DNA of 54,141 bases from Ruminococcus flavefaciens (GTDB lineage Bacteria; Bacillota; Clostridia; Oscillospirales; Ruminococcaceae). How positions within the stretch are numbered: position 1 is the stretch's first letter; each line of letters starts with the position of its first letter. Below are positions 8,943-18,658 of this stretch, piece after piece. The position numbers and the translations under genes were made by a program. The notes under the pieces are model-generated. The model made no database searches, was not told the DNA's origin, and saw only the letters and a list, made by a program, of their open reading frames with translations. The stretch is taken from the NCBI GenBank assembly GCA_002373775.1, contig DFJW01000080.1, positions 1 through 54,141 of the forward strand. Direction: 5' to 3'.

Positions 8943-10966
8943 TGAAAGCTCCTGAGATACTCGCTCCTGCCGGGAGCATGGATGCTCTGAAAGCAGCTCT
9001 ACGATCAGGCGCTGACGCTGTATATATAGGCGGAAAAAGCTTTTCTGCCAGAAGCAGCGCTGCAAATTTCAGCAGCGAGGAACTCGCAGAGGCTTCGGCA
9101 CTGTGTCATCTGTACGGTGCTAAGCTTTACATAACAGTCAACACTATTATTTCCGACGATGAAGCTGCTGATTTCTGCGACTTCATCAATCTGACAGCCT
9201 CTCTCGGAGTCGATGCTTATATTGTTCAGGACTGGGGCTGTGCGGAACTAATACGCAGATGCGTCCCGGATGCAGTGCTCCACGCTTCAACACAGATGTC
9301 GGTGCATACCGCTGCCGGTGCTGAAATGCTGAAGGAACTGGGATATTCAAGAGTCGTTCCTGCCCGTGAACTTGACAGGAACGTTCTCTCAGACATTTGC
9401 AGCAAGGACATTGAAACGGAAGTATTCGTGCATGGAGCGCTGTGTATGTCCGTATCCGGGCAGTGCTATATGTCGGCACTCATCGGTTCACGTTCCGCGA
9501 ACCGCGGCTGCTGCGGTCAGGCATGCCGCCTGCCGTTTACAGCTGACAATAACAGATATGCTGCTGCACTTTCTCTCAAAGACCTCTCGCTCCTCCCCTG
9601 TGCGTCTGAACTTGCAGACACTGGTGTGGATTCCTTCAAGATCGAAGGAAGGATGAAGCGTCCGGAGTATGTTGCTTCCGCAGTGAACGAACTCCAACGT
9701 TCCCTCAGCGGAGATGCGCCGGCTATGGATATGCTGCGCGGAGTCTTCTCACGCGGTGGATTCACCGACGGTTACTTCACCGGAAACCGCAGTGATATGT
9801 TCGGAGTGAGGGAAAAAGATGATGTTACTGCCGCAAGAGTTATTCTGCCGAAACTCCATGAACTGTACCGTTTCGAACGCAAGCTCTATCCAGTTGATTT
9901 CCACGCCTTTGTTCACAAAGGCTCTCCTGTCAGAGTTACTGCGTCCCTCGGAGATATAAGCGTGAATGCTGAGGCTGCTCCTCCGGAGAAGGCGATGAAG
10001 CATCCGACAGATCTTGCTGTCATCGAAAAGCATCTCTCCAAACTCGGAGATACTGTGTTCATATGCAACAGCGTTACTGCCGATATCGAGGACGGACTTA
10101 TCGTCCACGCCGGATGTCTCAACGAGCTCAGGCGTCAGCTGGCGGAATCGCTTAAAAATGCAGTGACACAGCGCAATACGCCGTCGTATACGATCACCGG
10201 ATATATCCCGTCTCTTCCGGAAGGACGTACAAGAGACTCATTGCCGGACAAACTCCCCCTGCGCACATTGTGCAGGACAGCGTCGCAGCTTACCGAAGCA
10301 CTCAGGAGTCCCGGAGATGTCATCATTTCCACGGAACTTGCAGAAAAAGTACCGGAAGCTGACATGAAGCGAGTCATCATCTCGCCTCCCCGTTTTATTT
10401 CCGATGAGAAAAAGACAGTATCCCGGCTGAGCGAACTCCGTTCCCGCGGATTCGAACGGCTTTTCTGCCACACTCCGGATACTATCGCCATAGGCAGGAA
10501 GCTTGGATTCCGGATGCACGGAAGCTTCTCGCTGAACATATTCAATTCGTTCAGTGCTGAAGCCATGATGAAACTCGGTCTGGAGGATTTTGTGGTCTCA
10601 TTTGAGGCAAAGCTTTCACAGATATCACAGCTGCATTCTCCGATACCTTTCGGAGTTGTAACTGCCGGAAGACTTCCCCTCATGCTCACAAGGAACTGTC
10701 CCATAAAGAATCAGGTGGGATGCCAAAAATGCAGACATATCCTGACTGACAGGACAAAACGAGTATTTCCCGTCGCCTGTTCCGGAGAATATGTTGAGAT
10801 ACTCAATTCGGATACCCTGTACATCCCTGAGATAGACGGCAGACATGCGGATTTCGGCGTTGTACTGCTGAATGACGAAGACAAGGAACAGACACATGCT
10901 ATGCTCTCAGGCATGAGACCTGAAGGCAGCATTACCAAAGGACTATATCACAGAGGTATTATATGA
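8942..10966 (+). CDS. U32 family peptidase / RlhA-like protein
   Basis: This 674-residue protein has a U32 domain. The signature EVFVHGALCMS...GQCYMS runs at 160-178, and nearby cysteines (168, 175, 190, 191, 195) match the Fe-S ligands proposed for the family. The C-terminal half is the accessory region seen in long U32 proteins. Members include collagenase-like peptidases and RNA hydroxylation factors such as RlhA (23S rRNA) and TrhP (tRNA). RNA hydroxylation is the more likely role for this cytoplasmic, signal-less protein (inference). It starts at the TGATG junction with zapA and overlaps dut by 4 bases. Confidence 0.9.
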   Translation: MKAPEILAPAGSMDALKAALRSGADAVYIGGKSFSARSSAANFSSEELAEASALCHLYGAKLYITVNTIISDDEAADFCDFINLTASLGVDAYIVQDWGCAELIRRCVPDAVLHASTQMSVHTAAGAEMLKELGYSRVVPARELDRNVLSDICSKDIETEVFVHGALCMSVSGQCYMSALIGSRSANRGCCGQACRLPFTADNNRYAAALSLKDLSLLPCASELADTGVDSFKIEGRMKRPEYVASAVNELQRSLSGDAPAMDMLRGVFSRGGFTDGYFTGNRSDMFGVREKDDVTAARVILPKLHELYRFERKLYPVDFHAFVHKGSPVRVTASLGDISVNAEAAPPEKAMKHPTDLAVIEKHLSKLGDTVFICNSVTADIEDGLIVHAGCLNELRRQLAESLKNAVTQRNTPSYTITGYIPSLPEGRTRDSLPDKLPLRTLCRTASQLTEALRSPGDVIISTELAEKVPEADMKRVIISPPRFISDEKKTVSRLSELRSRGFERLFCHTPDTIAIGRKLGFRMHGSFSLNIFNSFSAEAMMKLGLEDFVVSFEAKLSQISQLHSPIPFGVVTAGRLPLMLTRNCPIKNQVGCQKCRHILTDRTKRVFPVACSGEYVEILNSDTLYIPEIDGRHADFGVVLLNDEDKEQTHAMLSGMRPEGSITKGLYHRGII

Positions 10967-11400
10967 AACTCACTTTCAAAAAGCTGGATGAACGTGCGGT
11001 GATCCCGTCAAGAGCAACCCCGGGAAGTGCCGGACTTGACTTATGTGCTTGTCTTGACGCTCCCGTTATCATCGCTCCCGGAGAGATAATAATGATCCCC
11101 ATCGGTCTCACGGCTATGACGGATGAAGACGATGTGGCTCTGCTCATTTATCCTCGTTCCGGACTTTCTTCCAGATACGGAGTTACACTGGTGAACTGCG
11201 TCGGTGTCGTTGACAGCGACTACCGCGGCGCATGGCAGGTACCGCTCATAAATCACGGAAGCCAGCCTTTCACCGTTGAACACGGGATGCGCATAGCGCA
11301 GCTCGTCCCAACAAGGATACTCATCCCTGAGATAGAGATCAGTGACACTCTTACAGAGACAGACCGCGGCAGCGGAGGATTCGGTTCTTCCGGCATCTGA
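10963..11400 (+). CDS. dut: dUTP diphosphatase
   Basis: This trimeric dUTPase hydrolyses dUTP to dUMP, keeping uracil out of DNA and feeding dTMP synthesis. The 145-residue sequence has the expected motifs: PGSAGLDL early, IYPRSGL in the middle, GVVDSDYRG with the catalytic aspartate, and the glycine-rich C-terminal RGSGGFGSSG arm. It overlaps the U32 gene by ATGA, so it is translationally coupled. Confidence 0.95.
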   Translation: MKLTFKKLDERAVIPSRATPGSAGLDLCACLDAPVIIAPGEIIMIPIGLTAMTDEDDVALLIYPRSGLSSRYGVTLVNCVGVVDSDYRGAWQVPLINHGSQPFTVEHGMRIAQLVPTRILIPEIEISDTLTETDRGSGGFGSSGI

Positions 11401-11472
11401 TATGCTGCCATTAAACGCCGATAAGTTCGTGTAGAACAATAAAAACCGCGATATGCGGAGAAGGAGAAAAAA

Positions 11473-11736
11473 ATGAAAAAAACGCTTTACATGATCGTAC
11501 TTCTGATCGCTGCCATATTCTTCGGCGATCTCTGCGGCAAGAACAACATCCCCGGTCTTACATGGCTGGGAAAATCAAAGTCTATCGACTTTGATCCGGA
11601 CACATTCATCAATACTGATGTGCTGCGCCTTAAATTCGGAATTTTCATCAATTTCAACGTTTGTCAGGTGATTTTTGTACTCATAGCTCTTCTGGTATTC
11701 TATAAAACTGCACCTAAGCTTATTTCCGGAAAATAA
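11473..11736 (+). CDS. DUF4321 small membrane protein
   Basis: This is an 87-residue protein with two hydrophobic segments (about 5-21 and 62-80) and a central soluble loop. The order, a short N-terminal helix, a loop around LGKSKSIDFDP, and a C-terminal helix after LRLKFGIFINFNV, matches the DUF4321 family of Clostridia, which often sits beside mreB. GAAGGAG stands ahead of ATG 11473. Its function is unknown. The position just before the rod-shape operon suggests a link with the cell envelope (inference). Confidence 0.82.
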   Translation: MKKTLYMIVLLIAAIFFGDLCGKNNIPGLTWLGKSKSIDFDPDTFINTDVLRLKFGIFINFNVCQVIFVLIALLVFYKTAPKLISGK

Positions 11737-11821
11737 TCTACAGTTTTCAGCTGATAATAATGCAATTATGTTTCTGTAATATACAAAATTTGCTAAGGCA
11801 GTTTTTTCTGCTGCAAAATTC

Positions 11822-11850
11822 TTGTTTATGTCAGCTGTTGGTGTTATAAT
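11822..11850 (+). promoter_or_regulatory. Promoter of the mreBCD-pbp operon
   Basis: TTGTTT (11822-11827), a 17-base spacer and TATAAT (11845-11850) stand 38 bases before mreB. An imperfect inverted repeat rich in A and T (about 11786-11818) lies just upstream and may end the preceding transcript. Confidence 0.7.
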
Positions 11851-11887
11851 AGTATAGAATCATTACATAGCATTAAAGGAGAGCAGA

Positions 11888-12904
11888 ATGTTTACTAAAG
11901 ATATTGGTATTGATCTCGGTACTGCAAATACACTTGTGTATATGCGCGGAAAAGGCATTATCATTCGTGAGCCTTCCGTCGTAGCCGTGAACACAAGGAC
12001 CGATAAATGCCGCTATGTCGGCAAAGAAGCCAAGGATATAATCGGAAGGACTCCTGGTTCCATAGTTGCCGTAAGGCCGCTGAAAGACGGAGTTATCGCT
12101 GATTTTGACATTGCCACTACCATGCTTCAGGAATTCATCAGGAAGGCACTGCGCGGCACTATCTTCACAAAGGCAAATGTTATAATCTGCATCCCTTCGG
12201 GAGTTACTGCTGTCGAAAGACGTGCAGTCCGCGAAGCCTGCAAGAAAGCCGGAGCTAATAATGTCCTTATCATTGAAGAACCGATGGCTGCTGCTATAGG
12301 TGCCGGTCTTCCGACAAACGCTCCTGCCGGAAGCATGATCGTGGATATCGGAGGCGGTACAAGCGAAGTTGCTGTCATATCCCTCGGCGGTATCGTTGCC
12401 GCACGTTCAGTCAGATGTGCCGGCGACCAGTTCGATACAGCCATTATAAACTACATCAAAAAGAAATACAACCTCCTCATTGGCGAAAGAACTGCCGAAA
12501 ACGTCAAACTTGAGATAGGCAATGCTTTCCCAAGTGAAAAAGAGGACAAAATGGAGATCAAGGGCAGAAATCTCCTCAACGGTCTTCCGGAGAACGTCAC
12601 CGTAAGTTCCGCCGAGATACGCGACGCTCTCGTTGAGCCGCTGTCAAGAGTCATAGATGCTATAAAATCCACACTTGAAGAAACTCCGCCAGAGCTTTCT
12701 GCGGATATAATAGATCACGGTATAACACTCTCAGGCGGCGGTGCGCTGCTCAGAGGTCTCGACAAACTCATAAACCGCGAAACAGGCATGCCCGTATATA
12801 TCGCTGAATACCCTCTCGACTGCGTGGCTGAGGGTACAGGAAAGATACTGGAGAATATCAGTCTCTATCAGGACGCTCTCACCGAAAACGTCAAGTACTA
12901 TTAA
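11888..12904 (+). CDS. mreB: Rod shape-determining protein MreB
   Basis: MreB is the bacterial actin that guides lateral cell-wall synthesis on the inner membrane face. The 338-residue sequence opens with [15 protein letters not shown] (phosphate 1 loop) and has VDIGGGTSE (phosphate 2) and [10 protein letters not shown] (adenosine motif). The length is typical. AAAGGAG precedes the ATG. It heads the mreB-mreC-mreD-PBP operon, so this organism probably has an elongation machinery, even though many ruminococci look coccoid. Confidence 0.97.
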   Translation: MFTKDIGIDLGTANTLVYMRGKGIIIREPSVVAVNTRTDKCRYVGKEAKDIIGRTPGSIVAVRPLKDGVIADFDIATTMLQEFIRKALRGTIFTKANVIICIPSGVTAVERRAVREACKKAGANNVLIIEEPMAAAIGAGLPTNAPAGSMIVDIGGGTSEVAVISLGGIVAARSVRCAGDQFDTAIINYIKKKYNLLIGERTAENVKLEIGNAFPSEKEDKMEIKGRNLLNGLPENVTVSSAEIRDALVEPLSRVIDAIKSTLEETPPELSADIIDHGITLSGGGALLRGLDKLINRETGMPVYIAEYPLDCVAEGTGKILENISLYQDALTENVKYY

Positions 12905-12915
12905 GGAGGAGCTTC

Positions 12916-13779
12916 ATGCGAGAATTCTTCAAAAGCACCAGGTTCAAGGTACTGCTTGCTTTTCTTGCCTTCCTTGTAGGTATAATGATATACGCTGTCA
13001 CAAAAGGCGGTTATTCCGTTTCAGGAGTTTCCTTTATCAATACTGTCACAAAGCCGTTCCGTGCTGTGTCCAACAGCATAAGCATGAAGATAGAACGCAA
13101 TCTGGACAAAGCCAACAATGCTGATGAATACTATGAAGAGAATCAGCGACTGAAGGCTCAGATAGGTGAACTCAACAGGAAACTCACCGATTATGACGCT
13201 CTCAAAGCTGAATGTGAGGAACTGCGTAAATTCGTGACTATCAAAGAAGAACACCCGGACTATGTCATCTCTGTTCCGGCTGAAGTGCTCGGATATGTGG
13301 CAAACGATCCCTTCCATTCATTCACTATCGGCATCGGTTCAGCTGATGATATCAAGCCGAACTGTCCTGTGGTAACTGCGGAAGGTCTCGTCGGCATTAC
13401 AGTTGAAGTATCCGAACATGTTTCAACTGTCAGGACTATCCTTTCTCCCGATCTTTCGATCGCTGCTGTCTGCTCATCTTCAAACGCTGATACAGGTATA
13501 ATCGAAGGCAGCGTTTTAATGGCTAAAAAAGGCTACACACGCCTTAATCATGTCAGTGCCGACAACAAGCTCAAGGACGGAGATCTTATGATAACCGGCG
13601 GTTCAAGCGGTCTTTTCCCTAAAGACTATCCGATTGGATATGTCCGCGATATCAGCTTTGATTCCAACGGCATATCCATGAACGCTGAGATAGAACCCTG
13701 CGTAAGTATCACACGTCTCACATCCGTTACAGTAATCACCGATTTCAGCGGAAAGCGGGTGGACAGCGATGAGGATTAG
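12916..13779 (+). CDS. mreC: Rod shape-determining protein MreC
   Basis: MreC is a bitopic protein that links MreB and MreD to the peptidoglycan synthases outside the membrane. It has 287 residues: a short cytoplasmic start, one membrane helix (about 12-30), a coiled coil (about 60-105) and a beta-rich extracellular domain. The stretch AEVLGYVANDPFHSFTIGIGSADDI is the expected family core. The start follows AAGGAGG, 11 bases after mreB. It overlaps mreD by 11 bases. Confidence 0.94.
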   Translation: MREFFKSTRFKVLLAFLAFLVGIMIYAVTKGGYSVSGVSFINTVTKPFRAVSNSISMKIERNLDKANNADEYYEENQRLKAQIGELNRKLTDYDALKAECEELRKFVTIKEEHPDYVISVPAEVLGYVANDPFHSFTIGIGSADDIKPNCPVVTAEGLVGITVEVSEHVSTVRTILSPDLSIAAVCSSSNADTGIIEGSVLMAKKGYTRLNHVSADNKLKDGDLMITGGSSGLFPKDYPIGYVRDISFDSNGISMNAEIEPCVSITRLTSVTVITDFSGKRVDSDED

Positions 13780-14338
13780 ATCTACGCGTGAACAGCGGAT
13801 ACTGTACATCAAAACTGCCATACGCTGGGTGATCTATTATCTGCTCATATTCTTCAGTTTCATCATCATGACATCGGGAACATGGCTGAAGCCCATACTC
13901 CCGCTGCCTATCGCACTCTGCATAGCTACGAACAATAATCAGTATGCCTCAGTATTCACAGGTGCGATATGCGGTTTCCTGATAGATATAAGCTGCGGGA
14001 AACTATTCGGTTATAATGCTGTGATAATCGCTTTCTTCTGCATAGTGATATCACTGCTGTTCGAACTCTACCTGAAACACAAATTCATCAACTATATGAT
14101 ACTGACCACCATTGCTTCTTACATACAGTGTCTCCTCGATTACAGATTCTACTACAAGATGTGGAACTATGAGGATGTTGAAGTCATATTCCGCGAATAT
14201 ACACTGCGCATATGGATATACACTGTTATATCTGCTGTGGTCATTTACTTCATTTTCAAGCTTATCAACAAGCTGCTGATACCGAAGACTCACTTCACTC
14301 TCGAAGAAGTCATCACTACAAAATCACAGCAGAACTGA
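13769..14338 (+). CDS. mreD: Rod shape-determining protein MreD
   Basis: This is a 189-residue integral membrane protein with about five hydrophobic segments. Its sequence is poorly conserved but its place is diagnostic: it begins inside the end of mreC and is followed by a class B penicillin-binding protein. The GAICGFLIDISCGKLFGYNA stretch is the typical MreD core (G-x-x-D in the middle of the protein). It acts with MreC to activate the elongasome synthases. Confidence 0.9.
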   Translation: MRIRSTREQRILYIKTAIRWVIYYLLIFFSFIIMTSGTWLKPILPLPIALCIATNNNQYASVFTGAICGFLIDISCGKLFGYNAVIIAFFCIVISLLFELYLKHKFINYMILTTIASYIQCLLDYRFYYKMWNYEDVEVIFREYTLRIWIYTVISAVVIYFIFKLINKLLIPKTHFTLEEVITTKSQQN

Positions 14339-14357
14339 CCGCACTAACTGTGCGGTC
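14337..14357 (+). terminator. Hairpin between mreD and the penicillin-binding protein
   Basis: GACCGCAC/GTGCGGTC, an 8-bp perfect stem with loop TAACT, overlaps the mreD stop and is followed by TCCTTATT. The T tract is weak, so it is more likely a partial attenuator or RNA stabiliser than a full stop. Confidence 0.4.
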
Positions 14358-14412
14358 TCCTTATTCGATATACTGCGGATATCTCCGCGGTCACTGAAAG
14401 GAGGATTTTCAT

Positions 14413-16740
14413 TTGAAAAAGCTTACAGATAATATCAAAGGCGTGCTTATCGTCATGCTCGTTGTCATGCTGACACTCATAAGTGCAATGCGTCTCATGG
14501 AGATACAGGTCGTCGGAGATGAAGATATAAAAGCCCCTGAAAAGCAGTACGGTCCCGACGCTGTAACTTTTGTAAAGCAGGTCAAAGCCACAAGAGGAAG
14601 GATAATAGACTACTCAGGAAACGTCATCGTTGATAACGATCCGCGCTGTGATCTCGTGCTGAGAAAAGCTTTCTTCCCAGAAGACCTTCAGAAGGGAAAT
14701 GCCGCTATACTCGGTATATACAACGCCCTGAAGGAGTACGGCTATGAATACAAGGAGACCTCTCTCCCTATCAGTTTCACCAAGCCCTATGTTTTCACTG
14801 AGAAGGATACTGCCGAGCTTGTCTCTGAACTCAACCTCAATGTGTACGCTACTGCTGAAAACTGCATAGACAAGCTTATAGCCGATTACAAGATCTCCGA
14901 TAACTATACAGACGAGGAAAAACGTATCATCGCCGGTATACGTTACGAAATGACAGCAAAGGATTTCTCCAATGAGATAGACCTTCTGCTGGCTGAAGAT
15001 GTCGATCCGGAAACTGTGGCAGAAATGAAGGAACTGAGCAATTTCTACGGCGGTATAGACGTCATAGAGGTCTGCGACCGTCAGATACAGCGCGGTGACA
15101 TTCTCCCCCATGAGATAGGCACTATCGGTCCTATCTATGCAGAGCAGTACGATGAACTGAAGACACGCGGCTATGCTATGAATGACGTTGTCGGCAAAAG
15201 CGGTATCGAAGAGGCAATGGAGACTGAACTCCGCGGTCAGAACGGTCAGGAAGAGATAACTGTGGTTGACGGTTCTGTTGTGGATTCAAGAACTATCGTC
15301 GAAACCGAATCCGGCCATACAGTAAAGCTCACCGTAGACGGCAATTATCAGCTGAAACTCCAGAGTATCCTTGATAACTTTCTTGAGAATTTCTCTTCGA
15401 TAAACACCGTCTCCACTATCGACAGCAGCAAGGTAAAATGCGGAGCTATAGCCGTTATCGACTGCAAGACAGGCGCAGTCAAGGGCATGGCAACTGCACC
15501 GACTTATAATCTGAAGGACTATTCGGAAAACTATGACTATTTCCTGAATGCCGAGGATGTTCCTCTTCTCAACCGCTGCAAGAACGGTCTGTACCGTCCC
15601 GGTTCTACTTTCAAAACTATAACTGCTACTGCCGGACTCAACGAAGGCATAATCACCGGCAACACCACTTTCAATTGCCAGCACGATTTCAAGTATCACG
15701 GCGGTGATTTCTCATGCACAGGCTGGCACGGCAATATATCAGTCCGCAAAGCTATCGAAGTTTCGTGCAACGTTTTCTTCTATGAACTTTCTGACCGTCT
15801 CGGCATCGACATGATCTCAAAATACGCCACACTTTACGGTCTCGGACAGAGCACAGGTCTGGAAACCGGTGATTCTGCCGGTTACCTCTGTAATCCCGAG
15901 ACTTTCGCCGCCAACAATATCCCTTGGTACATCGGATACGTTATCCAGGCAGGTATCGGAAACCAGGATGCCGGTATGACACCTCTGCAAATGGCTGTTG
16001 TGGCAAGTACCATAGGTAATCGCGGTGTAAGATACAAACCGTACCTCGTAGACAGCCTCTATGATTACGGAACTGGTGATCTTGTTTCCAAGACTCAGCC
16101 CACAATCGCCGAAGAGATACCTCTGAACTATGAAGGCATCTATGATTATATCATAGCAGGAATGGTCGATGCTTCGCATAACGTTCCCGAAAAATATTCA
16201 CTCTCTAACCTCGGATTTGATGTTGCTATCAAGACCGGTACACCGCAGACAGGTGCTACTCTCGATGAGCAGAACTCCTTCTTCATCGGATTTGCTCCTG
16301 CTGACGATCCCGAGATCGCTTTCGCAGGTGTCATCGAAAACGGTGAATTCTCAAAGTATATGATCCGCGATATCATACTCGCTTATCAGGAATGCTACGG
16401 TCTCAACGGTGTTGCTCCGAAGAAGCAGTCTCTTCCGAAGGAAGAGCGCAAGCCTCTCCCGAATGCGACAGGTACAACTACCGAAACTACTACCACTACA
16501 AGCACTACTACAACTACTACGACTACACTTCCGGCATCAACATCCACCCAGCCCGTACAGGTGCCTCAGCAGCCAGTCAACACTGAAGCAACTCAGCCGG
16601 CAACTGTAAGAACTGAGCCCGTTCAGACTGAACCGCCGACAGTTCCCACTGAACCGCCTACCGAAACTACTGCTCCACCGCCTCCTGCACCCGAACCTGA
16701 TGTTCCGCAGGAACCCGGACAGGTACAGGAACCTGAATAA
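14413..16740 (+). CDS. Penicillin-binding protein 2, class B transpeptidase
   Basis: This is a monofunctional DD-transpeptidase that crosslinks peptidoglycan during elongation (PBP2/MrdA type, judged by its place after mreD). The 775-residue protein has one membrane helix (about 10-30), a dimerisation domain and a transpeptidase domain with S398-TFK, SCN 451-453 and KTG 607-609. All active-site motifs are intact. Residues from about 680 to the end form a low-complexity extracellular tail, first a threonine run (687-705), then Pro/Thr/Glu repeats. Such tails are common on ruminococcal surface proteins and may span the wall. The start is TTG 14413, after AAAGGAGG. Confidence 0.93.
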   Translation: MKKLTDNIKGVLIVMLVVMLTLISAMRLMEIQVVGDEDIKAPEKQYGPDAVTFVKQVKATRGRIIDYSGNVIVDNDPRCDLVLRKAFFPEDLQKGNAAILGIYNALKEYGYEYKETSLPISFTKPYVFTEKDTAELVSELNLNVYATAENCIDKLIADYKISDNYTDEEKRIIAGIRYEMTAKDFSNEIDLLLAEDVDPETVAEMKELSNFYGGIDVIEVCDRQIQRGDILPHEIGTIGPIYAEQYDELKTRGYAMNDVVGKSGIEEAMETELRGQNGQEEITVVDGSVVDSRTIVETESGHTVKLTVDGNYQLKLQSILDNFLENFSSINTVSTIDSSKVKCGAIAVIDCKTGAVKGMATAPTYNLKDYSENYDYFLNAEDVPLLNRCKNGLYRPGSTFKTITATAGLNEGIITGNTTFNCQHDFKYHGGDFSCTGWHGNISVRKAIEVSCNVFFYELSDRLGIDMISKYATLYGLGQSTGLETGDSAGYLCNPETFAANNIPWYIGYVIQAGIGNQDAGMTPLQMAVVASTIGNRGVRYKPYLVDSLYDYGTGDLVSKTQPTIAEEIPLNYEGIYDYIIAGMVDASHNVPEKYSLSNLGFDVAIKTGTPQTGATLDEQNSFFIGFAPADDPEIAFAGVIENGEFSKYMIRDIILAYQECYGLNGVAPKKQSLPKEERKPLPNATGTTTETTTTTSTTTTTTTTLPASTSTQPVQVPQQPVNTEATQPATVRTEPVQTEPPTVPTEPPTETTAPPPPAPEPDVPQEPGQVQEPE

Positions 16741-16750
16741 TGATAACTTA

Positions 16751-16774
16751 GGGAGTCCTAAAAATGGGACTCCC
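16751..16774 (+). terminator. Terminator of the mre-pbp operon
   Basis: GGGAGTCC/GGACTCCC, 8 bp, with an AT-rich loop, is followed by TTTTGC, 10 bases after the stop codon. Confidence 0.75.
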
Positions 16775-16826
16775 TTTTGCTATATCCAGACATTCAGTTT
16801 ATCTGTCAACATTTCATCTGGAAACA

Positions 16827-16861
16827 GATTTGGGGCAAGCCTTAAAGGTTTGCCCCAAATC
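16827..16861. terminator. Long hairpin between converging pbp and xylB
   Basis: A 15-bp stem (GATTTGGGGCAAGCC with GGTTTGCCCCAAATC, one G-T pair) with a 5-base loop is followed on the plus strand by ATCATTTTT. It lies between convergent genes and probably stops transcription from both sides; the plus-strand tail is the better one. Confidence 0.75.
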
Positions 16862-16910
16862 ATCATTTTTGTGAAAGCATGTGTCCGCTGCCGGCATCTG
16901 CCGCTCAGTG

Positions 16911-18434
16911 TCACATAGCAGCAAGCTTTGCGAACTTGTCCTTTAATGCAGGATAGATCTCGCGGTAAAGCTGATAATATTTCTCGTATTCCGGAACATT
17001 CGCTGCATCAGGCTGCTGAACTTTGTCGGTCTTGACGATCTGACCGCATGCCTCCTGAACGGAACTGTAGATACCAGCTCCGACGCTGGCCAGTATAGCA
17101 ACTCCAAGTGCCGGTCCTTCTTTGGATGCAGCAGTCTTGACACTGCAATTATAAAGGTCCGCGAGCATGCTCCTCCAGAGCTGTGAAGATCCTCCGCCTC
17201 CGCATGCCATCATGTCGCTGACGCTGACATTCATCTCACGGAACACTTCCACACAGTCCCTGAGCGAATAGGTAACGCCTTCCATGACTGCACGGAGCAT
17301 GTCACGGCGTGTGTGGATAGCTGAGAGCCCGAAGAAAACGCCTCTTGCATCCGGATCGAGGTGTGGAGTCCTTTCGCCCATGAGATACGGGAGATAAAGC
17401 AGTCTGTTGGCTCCGACCGGCACCTTCTCCGCCTGCTTATCCATGAGGTAGTATTCATCTACGCCCATGTACTTTGCAGTCTCTTTCTCAGACATGCAGA
17501 AATTGTCCCTGAACCATTTCAGCGAAAGTCCTGCGCCCTGAGTAACGCCCATAACGTGCCATGCACCAGGAACTGCTGCACAGCAGGTATGTACCCTGCC
17601 CTGCTTATCTATGGATATCCCTGATGTATGCGCGAATACTACGCCGGATGTGCCGATAGTTGTAAACGCCTTTCCGTCTTCAACTACACCTGTTCCGACT
17701 GCCGCTGCCGCATTGTCGCCTGCACCGCCCACTACGATCGTAGACTGACAGAGTCCGAGTTCATCGGCTGCTGCTTTTGTCAGTGTACCTGTGACTTCAC
17801 AGGATTCATATACTCTGCCGAGCCAGTTCCTGTCGATCTCAAAAGCTGAAAGCAGCTCATCAGACCACTTGCGTCCCGGAACATCAAGCAGCTGCATGCC
17901 GGAAGCATCGCTGACTTCAGTAGCGTATTCGCCGGTGAGTATGAATCTGAGATAGTCCTTAGGAAGAAGGATATGGGCAACTCTGCTGTATATCTCGGGC
18001 TCATTGTTCTTTACCCAGAGTATCTTTGCTGCTGTCCAGCCGGTAAGTGCGGGATTCGCTGTTATCTCAACGAGCTTTTCCCTGCCGACTATGCGGTCCA
18101 TTTCCTGAACTTCAGCAGCGGTTCGCTGATCGCACCAGATTATTGAAGGGCGCAGCACATTATTGTCCTTGTCAAGCAATACAAGTCCGTGCATCTGACC
18201 TGAGATGCCTATGCCTTTTACATCCTCTTTTTTCACTCCGCTCTTAGCCATTACCGCCCTGATAGTGCCGGTCATAGCGTTCTTCCAGTCGGAAGGCATC
18301 TGCTCAGCATATCCGTTCTGAGGCTGATACATCGGGTATTCTATAGTTTCTGAAGCTATAACATTCCCTTTTTCATCGAACAGGACTGTCTTTGTGCCGC
18401 TTGTTCCGCAGTCCACGCCTATGATATATGACAT
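16911..18434 (-). CDS. xylB: Xylulokinase
   Basis: XylB phosphorylates D-xylulose to xylulose 5-phosphate, which enters the pentose phosphate pathway. The 507-residue FGGY-family kinase opens with YIIGVDCGTSGTKTVLFDE (ATP phosphate loop), has the substrate-side WCDQRT and the C-terminal ACGGGGSSQLWRSMLADL motif. The start at 18434 follows GGAGAATGTAAA; the longer frame lacks support. It is downstream of xylA and a 53-residue ORF on the same strand. The split transketolase at 46.5-48.3 kb would use its product. Confidence 0.95.
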   Translation of the reverse strand: MSYIIGVDCGTSGTKTVLFDEKGNVIASETIEYPMYQPQNGYAEQMPSDWKNAMTGTIRAVMAKSGVKKEDVKGIGISGQMHGLVLLDKDNNVLRPSIIWCDQRTAAEVQEMDRIVGREKLVEITANPALTGWTAAKILWVKNNEPEIYSRVAHILLPKDYLRFILTGEYATEVSDASGMQLLDVPGRKWSDELLSAFEIDRNWLGRVYESCEVTGTLTKAAADELGLCQSTIVVGGAGDNAAAAVGTGVVEDGKAFTTIGTSGVVFAHTSGISIDKQGRVHTCCAAVPGAWHVMGVTQGAGLSLKWFRDNFCMSEKETAKYMGVDEYYLMDKQAEKVPVGANRLLYLPYLMGERTPHLDPDARGVFFGLSAIHTRRDMLRAVMEGVTYSLRDCVEVFREMNVSVSDMMACGGGGSSQLWRSMLADLYNCSVKTAASKEGPALGVAILASVGAGIYSSVQEACGQIVKTDKVQQPDAANVPEYEKYYQLYREIYPALKDKFAKLAAM

Positions 18435-18472
18435 TTTACATTCTCCATTCATAGTTATTGGACGGAGCTGAT

Positions 18473-18634
18473 TCAATCAGTGAGGTATCGCAGCGCCTCC
18501 TGTTCAAAATCATGCTCCCGGAAGGAATTTTCAATGTCCTCCCGTTCTGGTGGGCGGCGTTCGACGAGGATATCCTCGATCGCCTGTCTGATGTCTTCGT
18601 AGAGCTTGTCGGCGCCTGAATCGTTGTGGTTCAT
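18473..18634 (-). CDS. Small acidic protein of unknown function (53 aa) between xylA and xylB
   Basis: The frame begins MNHNDSGADKLYEDIRQ at 18634, after a very good AAGGAGGGA site, and ends 38 bases before xylB. It is highly charged (many Asp, Glu, Arg), has no membrane segment and looks helical. I do not recognise a family. It lies just after the hairpin that follows xylA. Its ribosome binding site is better than that of xylB, so it is probably translated; it could be a real small protein or a leader that helps translation of xylB. Confidence 0.65.
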   Translation of the reverse strand: MNHNDSGADKLYEDIRQAIEDILVERRPPEREDIENSFREHDFEQEALRYLTD

Positions 18635-18658
18635 AAAAACTCCCTCCTTAAAAAGAAC

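Noticed and set aside
16471..16530. Short tandem repeats considered as a repeat array
   Set aside because: They are in-frame threonine codons of the penicillin-binding protein tail, not a CRISPR or mobile repeat.
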